DNA of 64,000 nt from Bacteroidota bacterium (lineage in GTDB: Bacteria > Bacteroidota > Ignavibacteria > Ignavibacteriales > Melioribacteraceae): positions 308,201 to 372,200 of the forward strand of contig JAHJUE010000010.1 of assembly GCA_018829205.1 (NCBI GenBank). The letters run 5' to 3'. Position numbers and translations under genes: made by a program. Under the pieces are notes generated by a model, which saw only the letters and a program-made list of their open reading frames with translations, did not search any database and had not been told where the DNA came from. Below are positions 41,975 to 51,012 of the stretch, one piece after another. The stretch's first letter is position 1; every line of letters begins with the position of its first letter.

Positions 41975-43993
41975 ATGAAACTTTCAATTTCTAAAAGAAT
42001 AGGGCTTATCCTTGCTGTTACTATGTTTGTATGCCTCGGTTTAATGCTTTTTATACTGCTTCTTAATGAAGAAAACAATAAAAGTAAAATAACCGAAGAA
42101 AGTGTTAATGAGCTGACGGAAGTTATAAAAGAATCATTAATATTCAGCATGAATGAAGGCGTTTCGGATGTTTCGCCATTTATTGAACGCTCCAGTAAAA
42201 TTAAGAATCTAAGTCAACTTAGAGTAACCCCGACAAATATTATCTCAGACGGAAGCGAAAAAAAGTTGGACGCCGTTGAAAGAGAAATATTAAGGAGTAA
42301 AAAACGATATGAAAGTCAGGAAGATTTTGAAGGACAGCCTGTATTAAGATTTGTTGAACCAATTTTAGCAGAGGAAAATTGCCTTTCATGCCATGAAGCA
42401 AAAATTGGCGACCCGCTCGCAATTATAAGCGTTAGATATTCTATGTTGGATACTTTAGCCGCGAATACGAGTCAAAGGTTTTGGGGAACGTTTATGGCAG
42501 TCGCTGCAATTGCTCTTAATTTTTTTATGGTGATGTACTTTATTAAAAAAGATGTAATCAAAGATCTGCATCATTCTGTTACGCGTATAAAGAAACTTTC
42601 TATCGGGGATATTTCGGTTAACGAGCACATAAAAAGAAACGATGAAATCGGCGAACTGATTGATTCGCTTGATACATTAAGAAACTCACTTGACGAACAG
42701 GCAACCGCCGCAAATGAAATTGCTTGCGGCAATTTGAATACGGAGATTAAAGTATTATCCGAAAAAGATAAGCTTGGCCGCGCAATGCTTGATATGAAGA
42801 AAAATCTGCAGAAGCTGCTTAATGATCTTACGGGAATTGTTATGGAAGCAACTAAAGGAAATTTATCAGCCAGAGCTAATACCGAAGGTTATCAAGGAGA
42901 TTATAAAAGTATTATAACTGGTTTAAATAACACGCTCGACAGTATTACTCATCCGATAAAAGACGGAGCCAAGGTATTGGCTTATATGGCCGAAGGAGAC
43001 TTCAGCTATCGTGTTACAAAAGAATATTCGGGCGATTTAAAAATGATTACGGATAGTATTAACACCGTGGCCGAATCCATGAAGATTGCTCTGATGCAGG
43101 TTGGTGAATTGGTAAACTCTCTTGCCAGCGCGACTAGTCAAATTACTTCAAGTACCGAAGAAATGGCAGCCGGTTCACAGGAAAACTCAAGTCAAGCCAC
43201 TGAAATTGCATCGGCGGTTGAACAAATGACATCAACAATTCTTCAGACAACAAGAAACGCATCATCGGCAGCAGAGTTTTCTAAAAAAGCGGGTGTAATG
43301 GCTCAGAACGGAAGCCAGGTTGTTAAACAAACTGTTGACGGTATGAATAAAATTGCAGCCGTTGTAGGAAACGCGGCTATGACGGTTAAAGAACTTGGCA
43401 ACAGCAGCAACCAGATTGGCGAAATTATACAGGTAATTGACGACATCGCCGATCAAACAAATCTGCTTGCTCTTAACGCCGCTATTGAAGCAGCTAGAGC
43501 CGGAGAACAGGGAAGAGGATTCGCGGTAGTTGCTGATGAAGTAAGAAAGCTGGCCGAAAGAACAACTAAAGCTACAAAAGAAATCGCGGCTATGATTAAA
43601 CAAATTCAAAGAGATACAGGAAACGCTGTTGAATCAATTGAAAGCGGAACAAAAGAAGTTGAGCACGGAAAAGAATTCGCAAATAAAGCTAATATTGCTT
43701 TAGAGGAAATCATCGAAAGCACTAATCAGACTATTGACGTTATTAATCAAGTTGCCGCCGCGAGCGAGGAACAATCTTCTGCGGCCGAACAGATAAGTAA
43801 AAGCGTTGAAGGAATTTCAAATGTAACTCAAGAATCTGCCTCCGGAATACAGCAAATTGCGCACGCTGCAGAGGATATGAATAGTTTAACGGATAACCTT
43901 CAAATTTTTATAAGAAAATTTAAATTGGACAATAATCAGAAACAAACTGGAGGTTTATCAATCCGCTCAAACGGAAAGATAACAAGTTATTAA
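41975..43993 (+). CDS. Methyl-accepting chemotaxis protein with periplasmic c-type haem motif
   Basis: The protein has 672 residues. A membrane helix (about residues 10-30) and a second at about 165-188 enclose a periplasmic sensor domain. That domain ends with CxxCH (Cys136-Cys139-His140) in '[18 protein letters not shown]', the attachment motif for c-type haem. HAMP and HAMP-like segments follow ('[20 protein letters not shown]', '[20 protein letters not shown]'). The signalling hairpin includes '[20 protein letters not shown]' and '[20 protein letters not shown]'. It probably senses redox state, O2 or NO and signals to CheA/CheW, which are not in the window. A strong terminator follows. 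Confidence 0.93.
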   Translation: MKLSISKRIGLILAVTMFVCLGLMLFILLLNEENNKSKITEESVNELTEVIKESLIFSMNEGVSDVSPFIERSSKIKNLSQLRVTPTNIISDGSEKKLDAVEREILRSKKRYESQEDFEGQPVLRFVEPILAEENCLSCHEAKIGDPLAIISVRYSMLDTLAANTSQRFWGTFMAVAAIALNFFMVMYFIKKDVIKDLHHSVTRIKKLSIGDISVNEHIKRNDEIGELIDSLDTLRNSLDEQATAANEIACGNLNTEIKVLSEKDKLGRAMLDMKKNLQKLLNDLTGIVMEATKGNLSARANTEGYQGDYKSIITGLNNTLDSITHPIKDGAKVLAYMAEGDFSYRVTKEYSGDLKMITDSINTVAESMKIALMQVGELVNSLASATSQITSSTEEMAAGSQENSSQATEIASAVEQMTSTILQTTRNASSAAEFSKKAGVMAQNGSQVVKQTVDGMNKIAAVVGNAAMTVKELGNSSNQIGEIIQVIDDIADQTNLLALNAAIEAARAGEQGRGFAVVADEVRKLAERTTKATKEIAAMIKQIQRDTGNAVESIESGTKEVEHGKEFANKANIALEEIIESTNQTIDVINQVAAASEEQSSAAEQISKSVEGISNVTQESASGIQQIAHAAEDMNSLTDNLQIFIRKFKLDNNQKQTGGLSIRSNGKITSY

Positions 43994-44001
43994 TTTTATT
44001 T

Positions 44002-44036
44002 AACGGGAAGCTGGAATAAACAGCTTCCCGTTTTTT
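44002..44036. terminator. Bidirectional terminator between the chemoreceptor and the vWA gene
   Basis: AACGGGAAGCTG (44002-44013) pairs perfectly with CAGCTTCCCGTT (44021-44032) around a seven-base loop, followed by TTTTTG. The two flanking genes are convergent. Confidence 0.93.
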
Positions 44037-44052
44037 GTTCTTTGTCCAAAAT

Positions 44053-46170
44053 CTAAGTAATCAAATCTTTTTTCGCGCTTCGTGCTACAAACATTTCAAT
44101 TAATGCCACAATTAGAGCGGCAATAACAAAAAAACGCCAGAGTTCCGAACCGAATCTCGATTGATAAATTGCCGATGAAAAATTTTCATCCGGCGACACA
44201 TTTAAATGTATTCCCGAAAAATTAATTTCACTTAAATATTTCTCAAAATCATTTTCAGATAAATACTCTAATTCCGATCCGATAGCATTAAAATTTACAG
44301 CCGCGTAATTAAAAATTTTACCGTCAGAGTAAAACTTATAAATTCCCGGAATTTGTGATTTTGAATACTTAAAATAATTTTTTATGCCGAGCGAATCTAA
44401 ATTAATAGTTTCTTCACCTCGGACAGGCTTTATAATTTTCAGTAAAGGAAGCTGAATATCATTTATATTTACAAGAATTTCATCGCCTGTTTTATAATCA
44501 TTCACTTCTTTTGCCACTGAAGAAATATAAAAAACCGCTTTATTCATTAACGGGGCGAAAATTCCTTTTAAAGGGAAACTGCTCCAATCCAATACCGGCG
44601 CAACATTTAATAATAATATCCGTGAACCTAAATTGTTATACTCACTTAAAAATGAAACCCCGTCAATAAGAGAAATTATTTTTTTCCCGCTGCCGGATAC
44701 ATTTGTTTTAAAATATTTATTAATAGCGGGAGATTCAATTTTCTTTTCGCCTTTTTCAGAAGGGCCTGTTAATTCTTTCTCAAAAAGGTTGGAAAATATC
44801 GGGTGCTGAAAATCAATTTTATCGAATGTCACCGAAACAGATTTATCATTTGATTCCCCTGTAAGTGCAGAAGGTAGGGGCATTCCAAGAGTTCCGCATA
44901 ATTTTTGAAAATTCGATAATGTTGATCCCGATCCCGGCATTACAAAAATGCCTCCCCCGTTTTTATGGTAGTTAATTAGTCCCTCATAATTTGAAACGGA
45001 TTCGCTGCCGATAATAATAACTACATCGTAACTATTCAAATTTATGGATGAAATTCTGGACAGCGGAAATTTTTGAACTAAAATCGGAGCTGAATCAGAG
45101 CTACCGTTTAAAGCAAGTTCAACAAATTTTGCGTCGACTACTTTGTCGTAAAAAATAGCAGCATTAATTTGGGGAGGTACAGTTATGCTTAAATATCTTT
45201 TATTGTCGTATAATATATCATCGTCTTCAAGTTCGGCGAATATTTCAATTAGCCCGTTATCTTTTAATGTTGTTTCAAAATCAATAAGTTTTGTTTCACC
45301 GGGGGCGGCGTTAAAACTCTGCTGCGCGCTTCTGTTTCCATTGATAAACAATGAGATTAAGCTGTTATTAAATGACTTTCCGGATGTATTTTTGACCGAC
45401 GCGCTGAAATTTATAAGTTTGCCTTTTTCAAATATTTGGTTCTTAACCTTGAAATCGTTTATCGTTAGGTTGGCAGGATCTTGTACGGTAAAATCAATTG
45501 TATATATTCTAATTCTGTTCGAAATTAAACCGCTCAAATCGGATAAAACAGTTTCAGGCATTTTTAATTCCGATTTTTGGAAATCACTTAACAAATAAAT
45601 TTCCTTATTAAAGTTACGCGATCCGGAAAGTATTTGACCGGCTTTTATTAAAGCGTTATGAATAGTTCCTGCCGTATATGATAATTCAGCGTCATCAATA
45701 AGATTCCTAACGGAGGTTAGATTTGTACTTGCTTCAATTATTTTCCCGCCGGCCGAAAAAACCAAGGATACTTCGTCCCCTTCCTGAAACTCATCAAGTA
45801 ATAATTTAGCGGTTTGTTTGGCACGGTTAAAATATGATCCCCGGTCGGTAATAACCGACATACTGTAGGTATCGTCCAATATAATAACTGCGCTGGTTTT
45901 AGCCGCTGAAGCTGTTCCGCCGATCGAAACGCTTTTAATTGTAGGGCGCGCAAACGCCGCGACAAGTAATAGTATAATTAATATCCTCAGAGCTAAAAGT
46001 ATCCACTGCTTTAATTTTATTTTTCTGATTTTGGTTTTTTGAAGCTCCTTTAAAAAGGCGAGAGTGCTGAATTCAATTTTTTTCAGCTTTCTTAAATTTA
46101 ACAGGTGGATTAATACCGGAATTGAAGCGGCTAACAAACCGAATAAAACAGCGGGGTTTAAAAATATCAT
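44053..46170 (-). CDS. BatA-like membrane protein with von Willebrand A domain
   Basis: The protein has 705 residues. The N-terminus is the BatA double-membrane-segment domain: 'LFGLLAASIPVLIHLLNLRK' and 'WILLALRILIILLLVAAFAR'. The vWA domain begins 'SAVIILDDTYSMS'; the metal-ion motif is Asp99-x-Thr101-x-Ser103, a conservative variant of DxSxS. A CARDB-like and a glutamine-amidotransferase-like section follow ('VIIIGSESVSNYEGLINYHK'), and a C-terminal membrane helix ends the protein. BatA-type proteins are linked to aerotolerance and MoxR chaperones in Bacteroides, but no MoxR is nearby. It overlaps the glycosyltransferase gene by four bases. Confidence 0.85.
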   Translation of the reverse strand: MIFLNPAVLFGLLAASIPVLIHLLNLRKLKKIEFSTLAFLKELQKTKIRKIKLKQWILLALRILIILLLVAAFARPTIKSVSIGGTASAAKTSAVIILDDTYSMSVITDRGSYFNRAKQTAKLLLDEFQEGDEVSLVFSAGGKIIEASTNLTSVRNLIDDAELSYTAGTIHNALIKAGQILSGSRNFNKEIYLLSDFQKSELKMPETVLSDLSGLISNRIRIYTIDFTVQDPANLTINDFKVKNQIFEKGKLINFSASVKNTSGKSFNNSLISLFINGNRSAQQSFNAAPGETKLIDFETTLKDNGLIEIFAELEDDDILYDNKRYLSITVPPQINAAIFYDKVVDAKFVELALNGSSDSAPILVQKFPLSRISSINLNSYDVVIIIGSESVSNYEGLINYHKNGGGIFVMPGSGSTLSNFQKLCGTLGMPLPSALTGESNDKSVSVTFDKIDFQHPIFSNLFEKELTGPSEKGEKKIESPAINKYFKTNVSGSGKKIISLIDGVSFLSEYNNLGSRILLLNVAPVLDWSSFPLKGIFAPLMNKAVFYISSVAKEVNDYKTGDEILVNINDIQLPLLKIIKPVRGEETINLDSLGIKNYFKYSKSQIPGIYKFYSDGKIFNYAAVNFNAIGSELEYLSENDFEKYLSEINFSGIHLNVSPDENFSSAIYQSRFGSELWRFFVIAALIVALIEMFVARSAKKDLIT

Positions 46171-47294
46171 AACTTAAGTTTTCTTTTTATTAATTCATTG
46201 TATATATCAACAACTTGTCCGGTTACAAGATTGATATCAAAATTCTTAATTACTCTTTCTCTTGCCGCTTTTCCGAACTCCTCACGTTTAACAGGGGAAG
46301 CAATCAACTGTTCCAGTTTATCGGCTAAATCATGAGTATTTTGTTTTTCAAAAAGATATGAAGTAACGTTATCAACGGCAATATCCAATACTCCGTCCGA
46401 CTTTGAACAAACTGAAGGTATTCCCATAGCCATTGCTTCAATAAGTGCCATGCCAAGTGCTTCGGCATGCGAAGGAAACGCGAATATATCCATAGCCGCT
46501 AAAATATCGGGCGTATCTTTCCTGAATCCTGTAAAAATTATTTTGTTTTTAATTATGGAATTTTCAGCTAGAGATTTAATTTCGGCGCCGTAGCTGTCTT
46601 CCCCCCTGCTCGGTTCCCCAACAATCATAAATTTAAGATTATTGTATTTTGATGATACAATTTCCGCCGCACGGATAAACTCTTCGTGTCCCTTACCCGG
46701 ACTGAAACGCGCCATCATTCCAATCACAATATCCTGCGACTCAATATTAAATTCATTTCTGATTTTTTTTCTGCCGGCTTGGGCCGGATTAAATTTATCA
46801 ACATTTATTCCGTCGTAAAGCAGTTTAACTTTATTAACTTTTAAAGGTGTAGTATCGATTAAATTCTTTTTTATGACTTGACTTATTGCTAAGGCGCAAT
46901 CAACTCTATTATAAATCCACTTATGAAAGAAATCTTTTTTAACAATAAATGAGCCTACATGTTTAGTAAGAATTAGAGGAATTGAACTTGAGGCAAATTT
47001 TAATGAAGGCACAAGAAGCCATAAATCTTTGGATGCGTGGGTGTGGATTAAACTATATTTATTCAACTCAATTAAAGTGGCAAGTTTTGTAATTTCACCA
47101 GGACTGAAGTACCCTGAAGCATTAGAGACTGATGTTTTAATACCCAGGTTAATTGCTTCCTTGTGAAGTCTTGAATTTTTATAACATAAAAGTTCCGCGT
47201 CAATATTTTTATCGGTAAGTTTAAGCAGACTGGTAAGCGTATACATTTCCATACCTCCCCAGCTTTGAGAAAGGCATGATATCAAAACTTTCAT
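46167..47294 (-). CDS. Family 4 glycosyltransferase
   Basis: The protein has 375 residues with a GT-B fold: an N-terminal acceptor domain ('SQSWGGMEMYTLTSLLKLTD', 'LIHTHASKDLWLLVP') and a C-terminal nucleotide-sugar domain ('IGMMARFSPGKGHEEFI', 'IFTGFRKDTPDILAAMDIFA', 'PSHAEALGMALIEAMAMGIP'), the last with the E-x7-E motif of family GT4. It transfers a sugar from a nucleotide donor, probably to a lipid or surface glycan. The gene is locked between a SpoIID-type gene (one-base overlap) and a vWA gene (four-base overlap), unusual company, so the acceptor is uncertain. Confidence 0.88.
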   Translation of the reverse strand: MKVLISCLSQSWGGMEMYTLTSLLKLTDKNIDAELLCYKNSRLHKEAINLGIKTSVSNASGYFSPGEITKLATLIELNKYSLIHTHASKDLWLLVPSLKFASSSIPLILTKHVGSFIVKKDFFHKWIYNRVDCALAISQVIKKNLIDTTPLKVNKVKLLYDGINVDKFNPAQAGRKKIRNEFNIESQDIVIGMMARFSPGKGHEEFIRAAEIVSSKYNNLKFMIVGEPSRGEDSYGAEIKSLAENSIIKNKIIFTGFRKDTPDILAAMDIFAFPSHAEALGMALIEAMAMGIPSVCSKSDGVLDIAVDNVTSYLFEKQNTHDLADKLEQLIASPVKREEFGKAARERVIKNFDINLVTGQVVDIYNELIKRKLKL

Positions 47295-48622
47295 TAATAA
47301 ATTCTCTTAATTTCTGCACCTCTAAAATAATGAATTAATATTGCATCGAAACTGTATCCCATTTCACCCATTACGGCGGCGCCGATCTGGCAAAGTCCAA
47401 CCCCGTGTCCCCAGCCCGCTCCTGTTAAAATAAACTTTTGAGGAATTCCGTCAATAACATTTTCTTTTTTTACAATAAAAGCAGAACTGTAAAGGTGCGA
47501 TTTGGAAAGTAATTTTCTTATAAACAATTCTTTTCCGATTGTTAAAGTTTTTTTTGTGCCTACAATTTTTAATTTTATAATCCTGCCTGAATAACCTCTC
47601 TGCATAGGCACTAAATCAATAATATTACCGAAATCAATTCCCGATTTTTTATTAATTATTTTTGCAAGTTCCGGCTGTTTATAAATAACCTTCCATCTGA
47701 AAAAGTCTGTTGTTTTCTGATCATAATCTAAAAGAACCTGGGATAAAATTCCTTTGTCGTGAGTATTACAGAACGCGGAAGGAACTTCTTTTATCCACTT
47801 TAAGGCCATTTTTTCTTCTCTTAAATCGGGATCGAAACCTTCGGGATCGAACTTGTAATCGGAAATATTCTTTAAATATTTATACTCAACGTCTTCCCAA
47901 ACATTTTCAAAAGATTCTGTTATTCCTCCGCAGCATTTTGAATAACGTGCGTCGCATATTTCATTTGCGTAAGTTAATACAAAACCCCGCGTCTCTTCTA
48001 CGGCGGTTATTGAATTGTCATTTAATACCTTTGTAATTCCCTGATAACGCTGACAATGATCATCGGAACAAAAATCAAAGTTTTCATGCTCTTCTCTATC
48101 GAACCATTTTATAATCTCGTCATCTGATTGAGTACTTATTGAAGATATTTTTTTTAATTTTTTATTTTTAAGATGAGCTAATATCCAGCTTCGTGAAATT
48201 ATTGCCTGTGCTTTTAACAATTCCAATGAAGCTGCTGAATTCATTTCGGAAGAAACGACACTTATAAGATAATCTTCAAGCGGAACAATATTTATTGCGG
48301 TTAACCTATCGCCGTCCTTAATTATTTTTAAACTTCCTAAAAATTTCTGATTTTCTTTTTTTTCCCAGTGAAAATTTTTGCCGATTGTAACGTTCTGAAT
48401 TACAAAAGAAAATGCTTCCGGATCCTGAGGAGTAAATATTACTTCATTTTCAAATTTAAACTCAAGTCCCGAGCCGGATATCTCAATATTATCTCCGTTT
48501 AATAAAGCTTTAAATCTGCCGGATAATTTTTCATTCCCGTTAACCGGCCGGAACTCGCCTTTAAGAAGAAAAACAATTTCTGCTTCGGTTTGGATTCCAA
48601 TATTTAATAACGGCTGTTCCAT
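47294..48622 (-). CDS. SpoIID/LytB-domain protein
   Basis: The protein has 442 residues and no clear signal peptide. The SpoIID/LytB domain is recognisable from 'NIVPLEDYLISVVSSEMNSA', 'LELLKAQAIISRSWILAHL', 'YSKCCGGITESFENVW' and the C-terminal 'GAGWGHGVGLCQIGAAVMGE'. SpoIID is a lytic transglycosylase acting on denuded glycan in sporulating Firmicutes; homologues in Gram-negative phyla have unproven roles but often keep the catalytic Glu, here perhaps in 'VSSEM'. The gene is first of an overlapping set with a glycosyltransferase and a vWA protein. Cytoplasmic location would be odd for a wall enzyme, so an unusual export route or a missed start is possible. Confidence 0.85.
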   Translation of the reverse strand: MEQPLLNIGIQTEAEIVFLLKGEFRPVNGNEKLSGRFKALLNGDNIEISGSGLEFKFENEVIFTPQDPEAFSFVIQNVTIGKNFHWEKKENQKFLGSLKIIKDGDRLTAINIVPLEDYLISVVSSEMNSAASLELLKAQAIISRSWILAHLKNKKLKKISSISTQSDDEIIKWFDREEHENFDFCSDDHCQRYQGITKVLNDNSITAVEETRGFVLTYANEICDARYSKCCGGITESFENVWEDVEYKYLKNISDYKFDPEGFDPDLREEKMALKWIKEVPSAFCNTHDKGILSQVLLDYDQKTTDFFRWKVIYKQPELAKIINKKSGIDFGNIIDLVPMQRGYSGRIIKLKIVGTKKTLTIGKELFIRKLLSKSHLYSSAFIVKKENVIDGIPQKFILTGAGWGHGVGLCQIGAAVMGEMGYSFDAILIHYFRGAEIKRIY

Positions 48623-48681
48623 AACTTTTATTTCATAATGATGAATTAGTTTTAGCTAAAAGTATGATGTGAAAGATGAAT

Positions 48682-48981
48682 TTATTTATCGTTTATCCAT
48701 CCGTTCATAAATTCCTGTCTGCTTACAGGAGTGAATTCTATAAATTGATAATGAGCGGCGTTTGCTGTTGAATAAGGATCGCCTGAAAAATATTCGGCAA
48801 TTTCTTCCATTGATTCCGCACGCGCAATTACAATTCCGCCTATTTGAGGGGTTTGCGGACCTGAGACTAATAATAATCCTTTTTCATATCCTTTTTTCAA
48901 AAATTCTCTATGTACCGGTCGTAATTCACTAATTTTTTCGATTGAGGCTTTGTAAATAATTTCAACCACAAAATGTTTCAT
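48682..48981 (-). CDS. YciI-family protein
   Basis: The protein has 99 residues. 'LRPVHREFLKKGYEKGLLLV', 'SGPQTPQIGGIVIARAES' and 'DPYSTANAAHYQFIEFTP' match the YciI-like fold, which has a conserved His-Asp pair thought to be catalytic in dehalogenase-like relatives. The biochemical function of most YciI proteins is unknown. The start is preceded by AGGAAA. It lies 59 bases upstream of the SpoIID-type gene on the same strand and may share its transcript. Confidence 0.85.
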   Translation of the reverse strand: MKHFVVEIIYKASIEKISELRPVHREFLKKGYEKGLLLVSGPQTPQIGGIVIARAESMEEIAEYFSGDPYSTANAAHYQFIEFTPVSRQEFMNGWINDK

Positions 48982-49147
48982 CGGGATTTCCTTTCTAAAA
49001 AAATTATAATTAATTCTTCATAAAATATTGAAAACAATGTTATAAAGAAAGAATTATGGCTTATTAAAAATTTTATGCGACAAATATTTTTAAAATCAAA
49101 ATAAGATTTCTTATCTTTATTTCTTAATAATTTACGAAAATATAAAA

Positions 49148-50047
49148 ATGAAAGAAAAAATAAAAGAATACTCGGTTTTACTTTATTATAAATATGTTGC
49201 TTTCCCTGACCCCGAGCAATTCCGGGATGAACATCTGGAATTTTGTTTTCAGAATGATATTAAAGGGAGGGTTTTTATTTCGGATGAGGGAATTAATGGA
49301 ACTGTTTCCGGACTTAAAGATAACATTGAGAAATATAAGCAGAATTTGACCGCTTATCCTGAATTTAAGGATATTGTTTTTAAAGAAGATGCTGCGGATG
49401 AACATGCTTTCAGAAAAACTCATGTCCGCGTAAAAAATGAAATTGTTAATGCCAGCTTCGGCTGGGTCGATTTAAGTAAAACAGGGAAAAGACTCCAGGC
49501 CGAAGAATTAAAAAAACTATATGAAAGCGGCGAGGATTTTGTAATTATTGACGCACGAAATACGTATGAAAGTGTAATCGGGAAATTTCAAAACGCGATA
49601 ACCCCCAAAATGGATACATTCCGGGACTGGGTGCGCGTGGCCGATGAATTAAAAGAATATAAGGATAAGAAAGTCGTAACCTACTGCACCGGCGGAATCA
49701 GATGCGAAAAGGCCTCTGCATATTTGGTAGAGCAGGGTTATAAAAACGTTTTTCAGCTTCAGGACGGTATTGTTACCTACGCTAAAAAATACCCCGATAC
49801 ATTTTGGGAAGGAAGTGTTTTTGTATTTGACGAAAGAAGAATACTTGAAACAAACACTAAAGAAGAAAAAAAACATATTGGTAAATGTTATTTTTGCGGC
49901 AAATCTACCTCATATTACATCAACTGCCATAATCAGGAATGCGATAAACTGCTGGTTACCTGCCACGAATGTAAAACGGAAAATGAATACTGCTGTTCCG
50001 ATAAATGCCGGTCTTCTGAAAATAAAAGAAAAGTATATCACGGCTGA
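49148..50047 (+). CDS. trhO: tRNA uridine-34 hydroxylase TrhO (rhodanese family)
   Basis: The protein has 299 residues. The N-terminal acylphosphatase-like part ('YYKYVAFPDPEQFRDEHLEF', 'GRVFISDEGINGTVSG') is followed by a rhodanese domain with the active-site loop 'VTYCTGGIRCEKASAYL'. A C-terminal cysteine-rich zinc-ribbon-like tail has four CxxC-type pairs ('CYFCGKS', 'CHECKTENEYCC'). This is the YceA/TrhO layout. TrhO hydroxylates U34 of certain tRNAs using O2, giving 5-hydroxyuridine for wobble decoding. The gene is transcribed alone. I see no unusual features. Confidence 0.93.
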   Translation: MKEKIKEYSVLLYYKYVAFPDPEQFRDEHLEFCFQNDIKGRVFISDEGINGTVSGLKDNIEKYKQNLTAYPEFKDIVFKEDAADEHAFRKTHVRVKNEIVNASFGWVDLSKTGKRLQAEELKKLYESGEDFVIIDARNTYESVIGKFQNAITPKMDTFRDWVRVADELKEYKDKKVVTYCTGGIRCEKASAYLVEQGYKNVFQLQDGIVTYAKKYPDTFWEGSVFVFDERRILETNTKEEKKHIGKCYFCGKSTSYYINCHNQECDKLLVTCHECKTENEYCCSDKCRSSENKRKVYHG

Positions 50048-50435
50048 AATAAATACAATCTACGCGTAAAATTTTCCCATCAAGTGAAATGTATTCGTAC
50101 CATAATATTTTACCCTAAATTTTTTGTGCGGTAAAATGAACAAATGTACATATTCCCGCATCTAAACTGCTAAACATTTATGATTTTTCGTCGATATTCA
50201 AATATAACCGATGGCATTAAATTTGTAATATTCTAAATAACAATTTTACAGAAAATAAAATGACACTCAAAAACACATTATGGATTTTATTGTATATCTC
50301 GCTGATAATCACCACATCATTATTGGCGGCATAAATAAATCCAATTAACCTTCATTTCATTCATCCCCGCATGTAGAAATTTCTACCTGAAAATCTTATT
50401 TTGCATTCCTCATCACAACAAAAAAAGAGATAGTT
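50048..50435. other. Spacer after trhO with one possible tiny membrane-peptide gene
   Basis: No established gene lies in these 388 bases. One short frame at 50260-50334 starts with ATG and encodes 24 residues (MTLKNTLWILLYISLIITTS plus four more), reading like an isolated membrane helix or signal peptide. It lacks a clear ribosome-binding site, and I give it about 0.2 as a real gene. The rest is AT-rich with no hairpin or RNA gene that I recognise. Confidence 0.45.
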
Positions 50436-50906
50436 ATGAACAGTTACACTGAAAAAGTGAATTCATTTCTTAATTGTAAAAACATTGCCGTTTCAGGCGT
50501 ATCAAGAAAAGTCGGTACCTCGGTAGGAAACCCGATTTATAAGAAATTTAAAGAGGCTGGTTATAATGTTTTTCAAGTAAATCCTAAAACCGATAATATT
50601 GAAGGGGATGTTTGTTTCCCCAACCTTAAATCCATTCCGGCCAAGATTGATGCCGTTATGATTTGCACAAATCCAAATGAATCAATTAATGTTGTAAAAG
50701 AATGTAAAGAATTAGGTATTGATACCGTTTGGTTTCATAAAACAATTGGCGGAGGAAGTTATTCCGCAGAAGCTGTTGAATTCTGCCGGAAAAATGAAAT
50801 CAGCGCGATTGAAAGCGGGTGCCCTATGATGCATGTTGGTCCGGTGGATTTCGGACATAAATGCATTCATTTTACTCTTAACTTATTCGGGAAATTGAAG
50901 AATTAA
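50436..50906 (+). CDS. CoA-binding-domain protein (YccU type)
   Basis: The protein has 156 residues forming a single Rossmann-like CoA-binding domain: 'NIAVSGVSRKVGTSVGNPIY', 'GYNVFQVNPKTDNIEGDVCF', 'IDAVMICTNPNESINVVKEC' and 'ELGIDTVWFHKTIGG'. These resemble the CoA-binding module of succinyl-CoA synthetase, without the ligase parts. The function of stand-alone members is not established; CoA binding is known for some. A good AAAGAGA ribosome-binding site precedes the ATG. It is separated by 106 bases from the two-component system downstream and probably not linked to it. Confidence 0.87.
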   Translation: MNSYTEKVNSFLNCKNIAVSGVSRKVGTSVGNPIYKKFKEAGYNVFQVNPKTDNIEGDVCFPNLKSIPAKIDAVMICTNPNESINVVKECKELGIDTVWFHKTIGGGSYSAEAVEFCRKNEISAIESGCPMMHVGPVDFGHKCIHFTLNLFGKLKN

Positions 50907-51012
50907 TTCCTTGTTTATTAAATGCCGGAAAATCAAGCCGTCTTTAATTCTCTTTCTTATTATAATTTATTTTTTTACAATGCCAGTACTTTCCAATAAA
51001 TATTAAATAGTT

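Noticed and set aside
43262..43609. A 115-residue minus-strand gene
   Set aside because: It is antisense to the conserved signalling domain of the chemoreceptor; the frame is open because of the codon use of that gene.
45185..45598. A 137-residue plus-strand gene
   Set aside because: It is antisense to the vWA protein gene and has the low-complexity Ser/Leu/Ile-rich look of a shadow frame.
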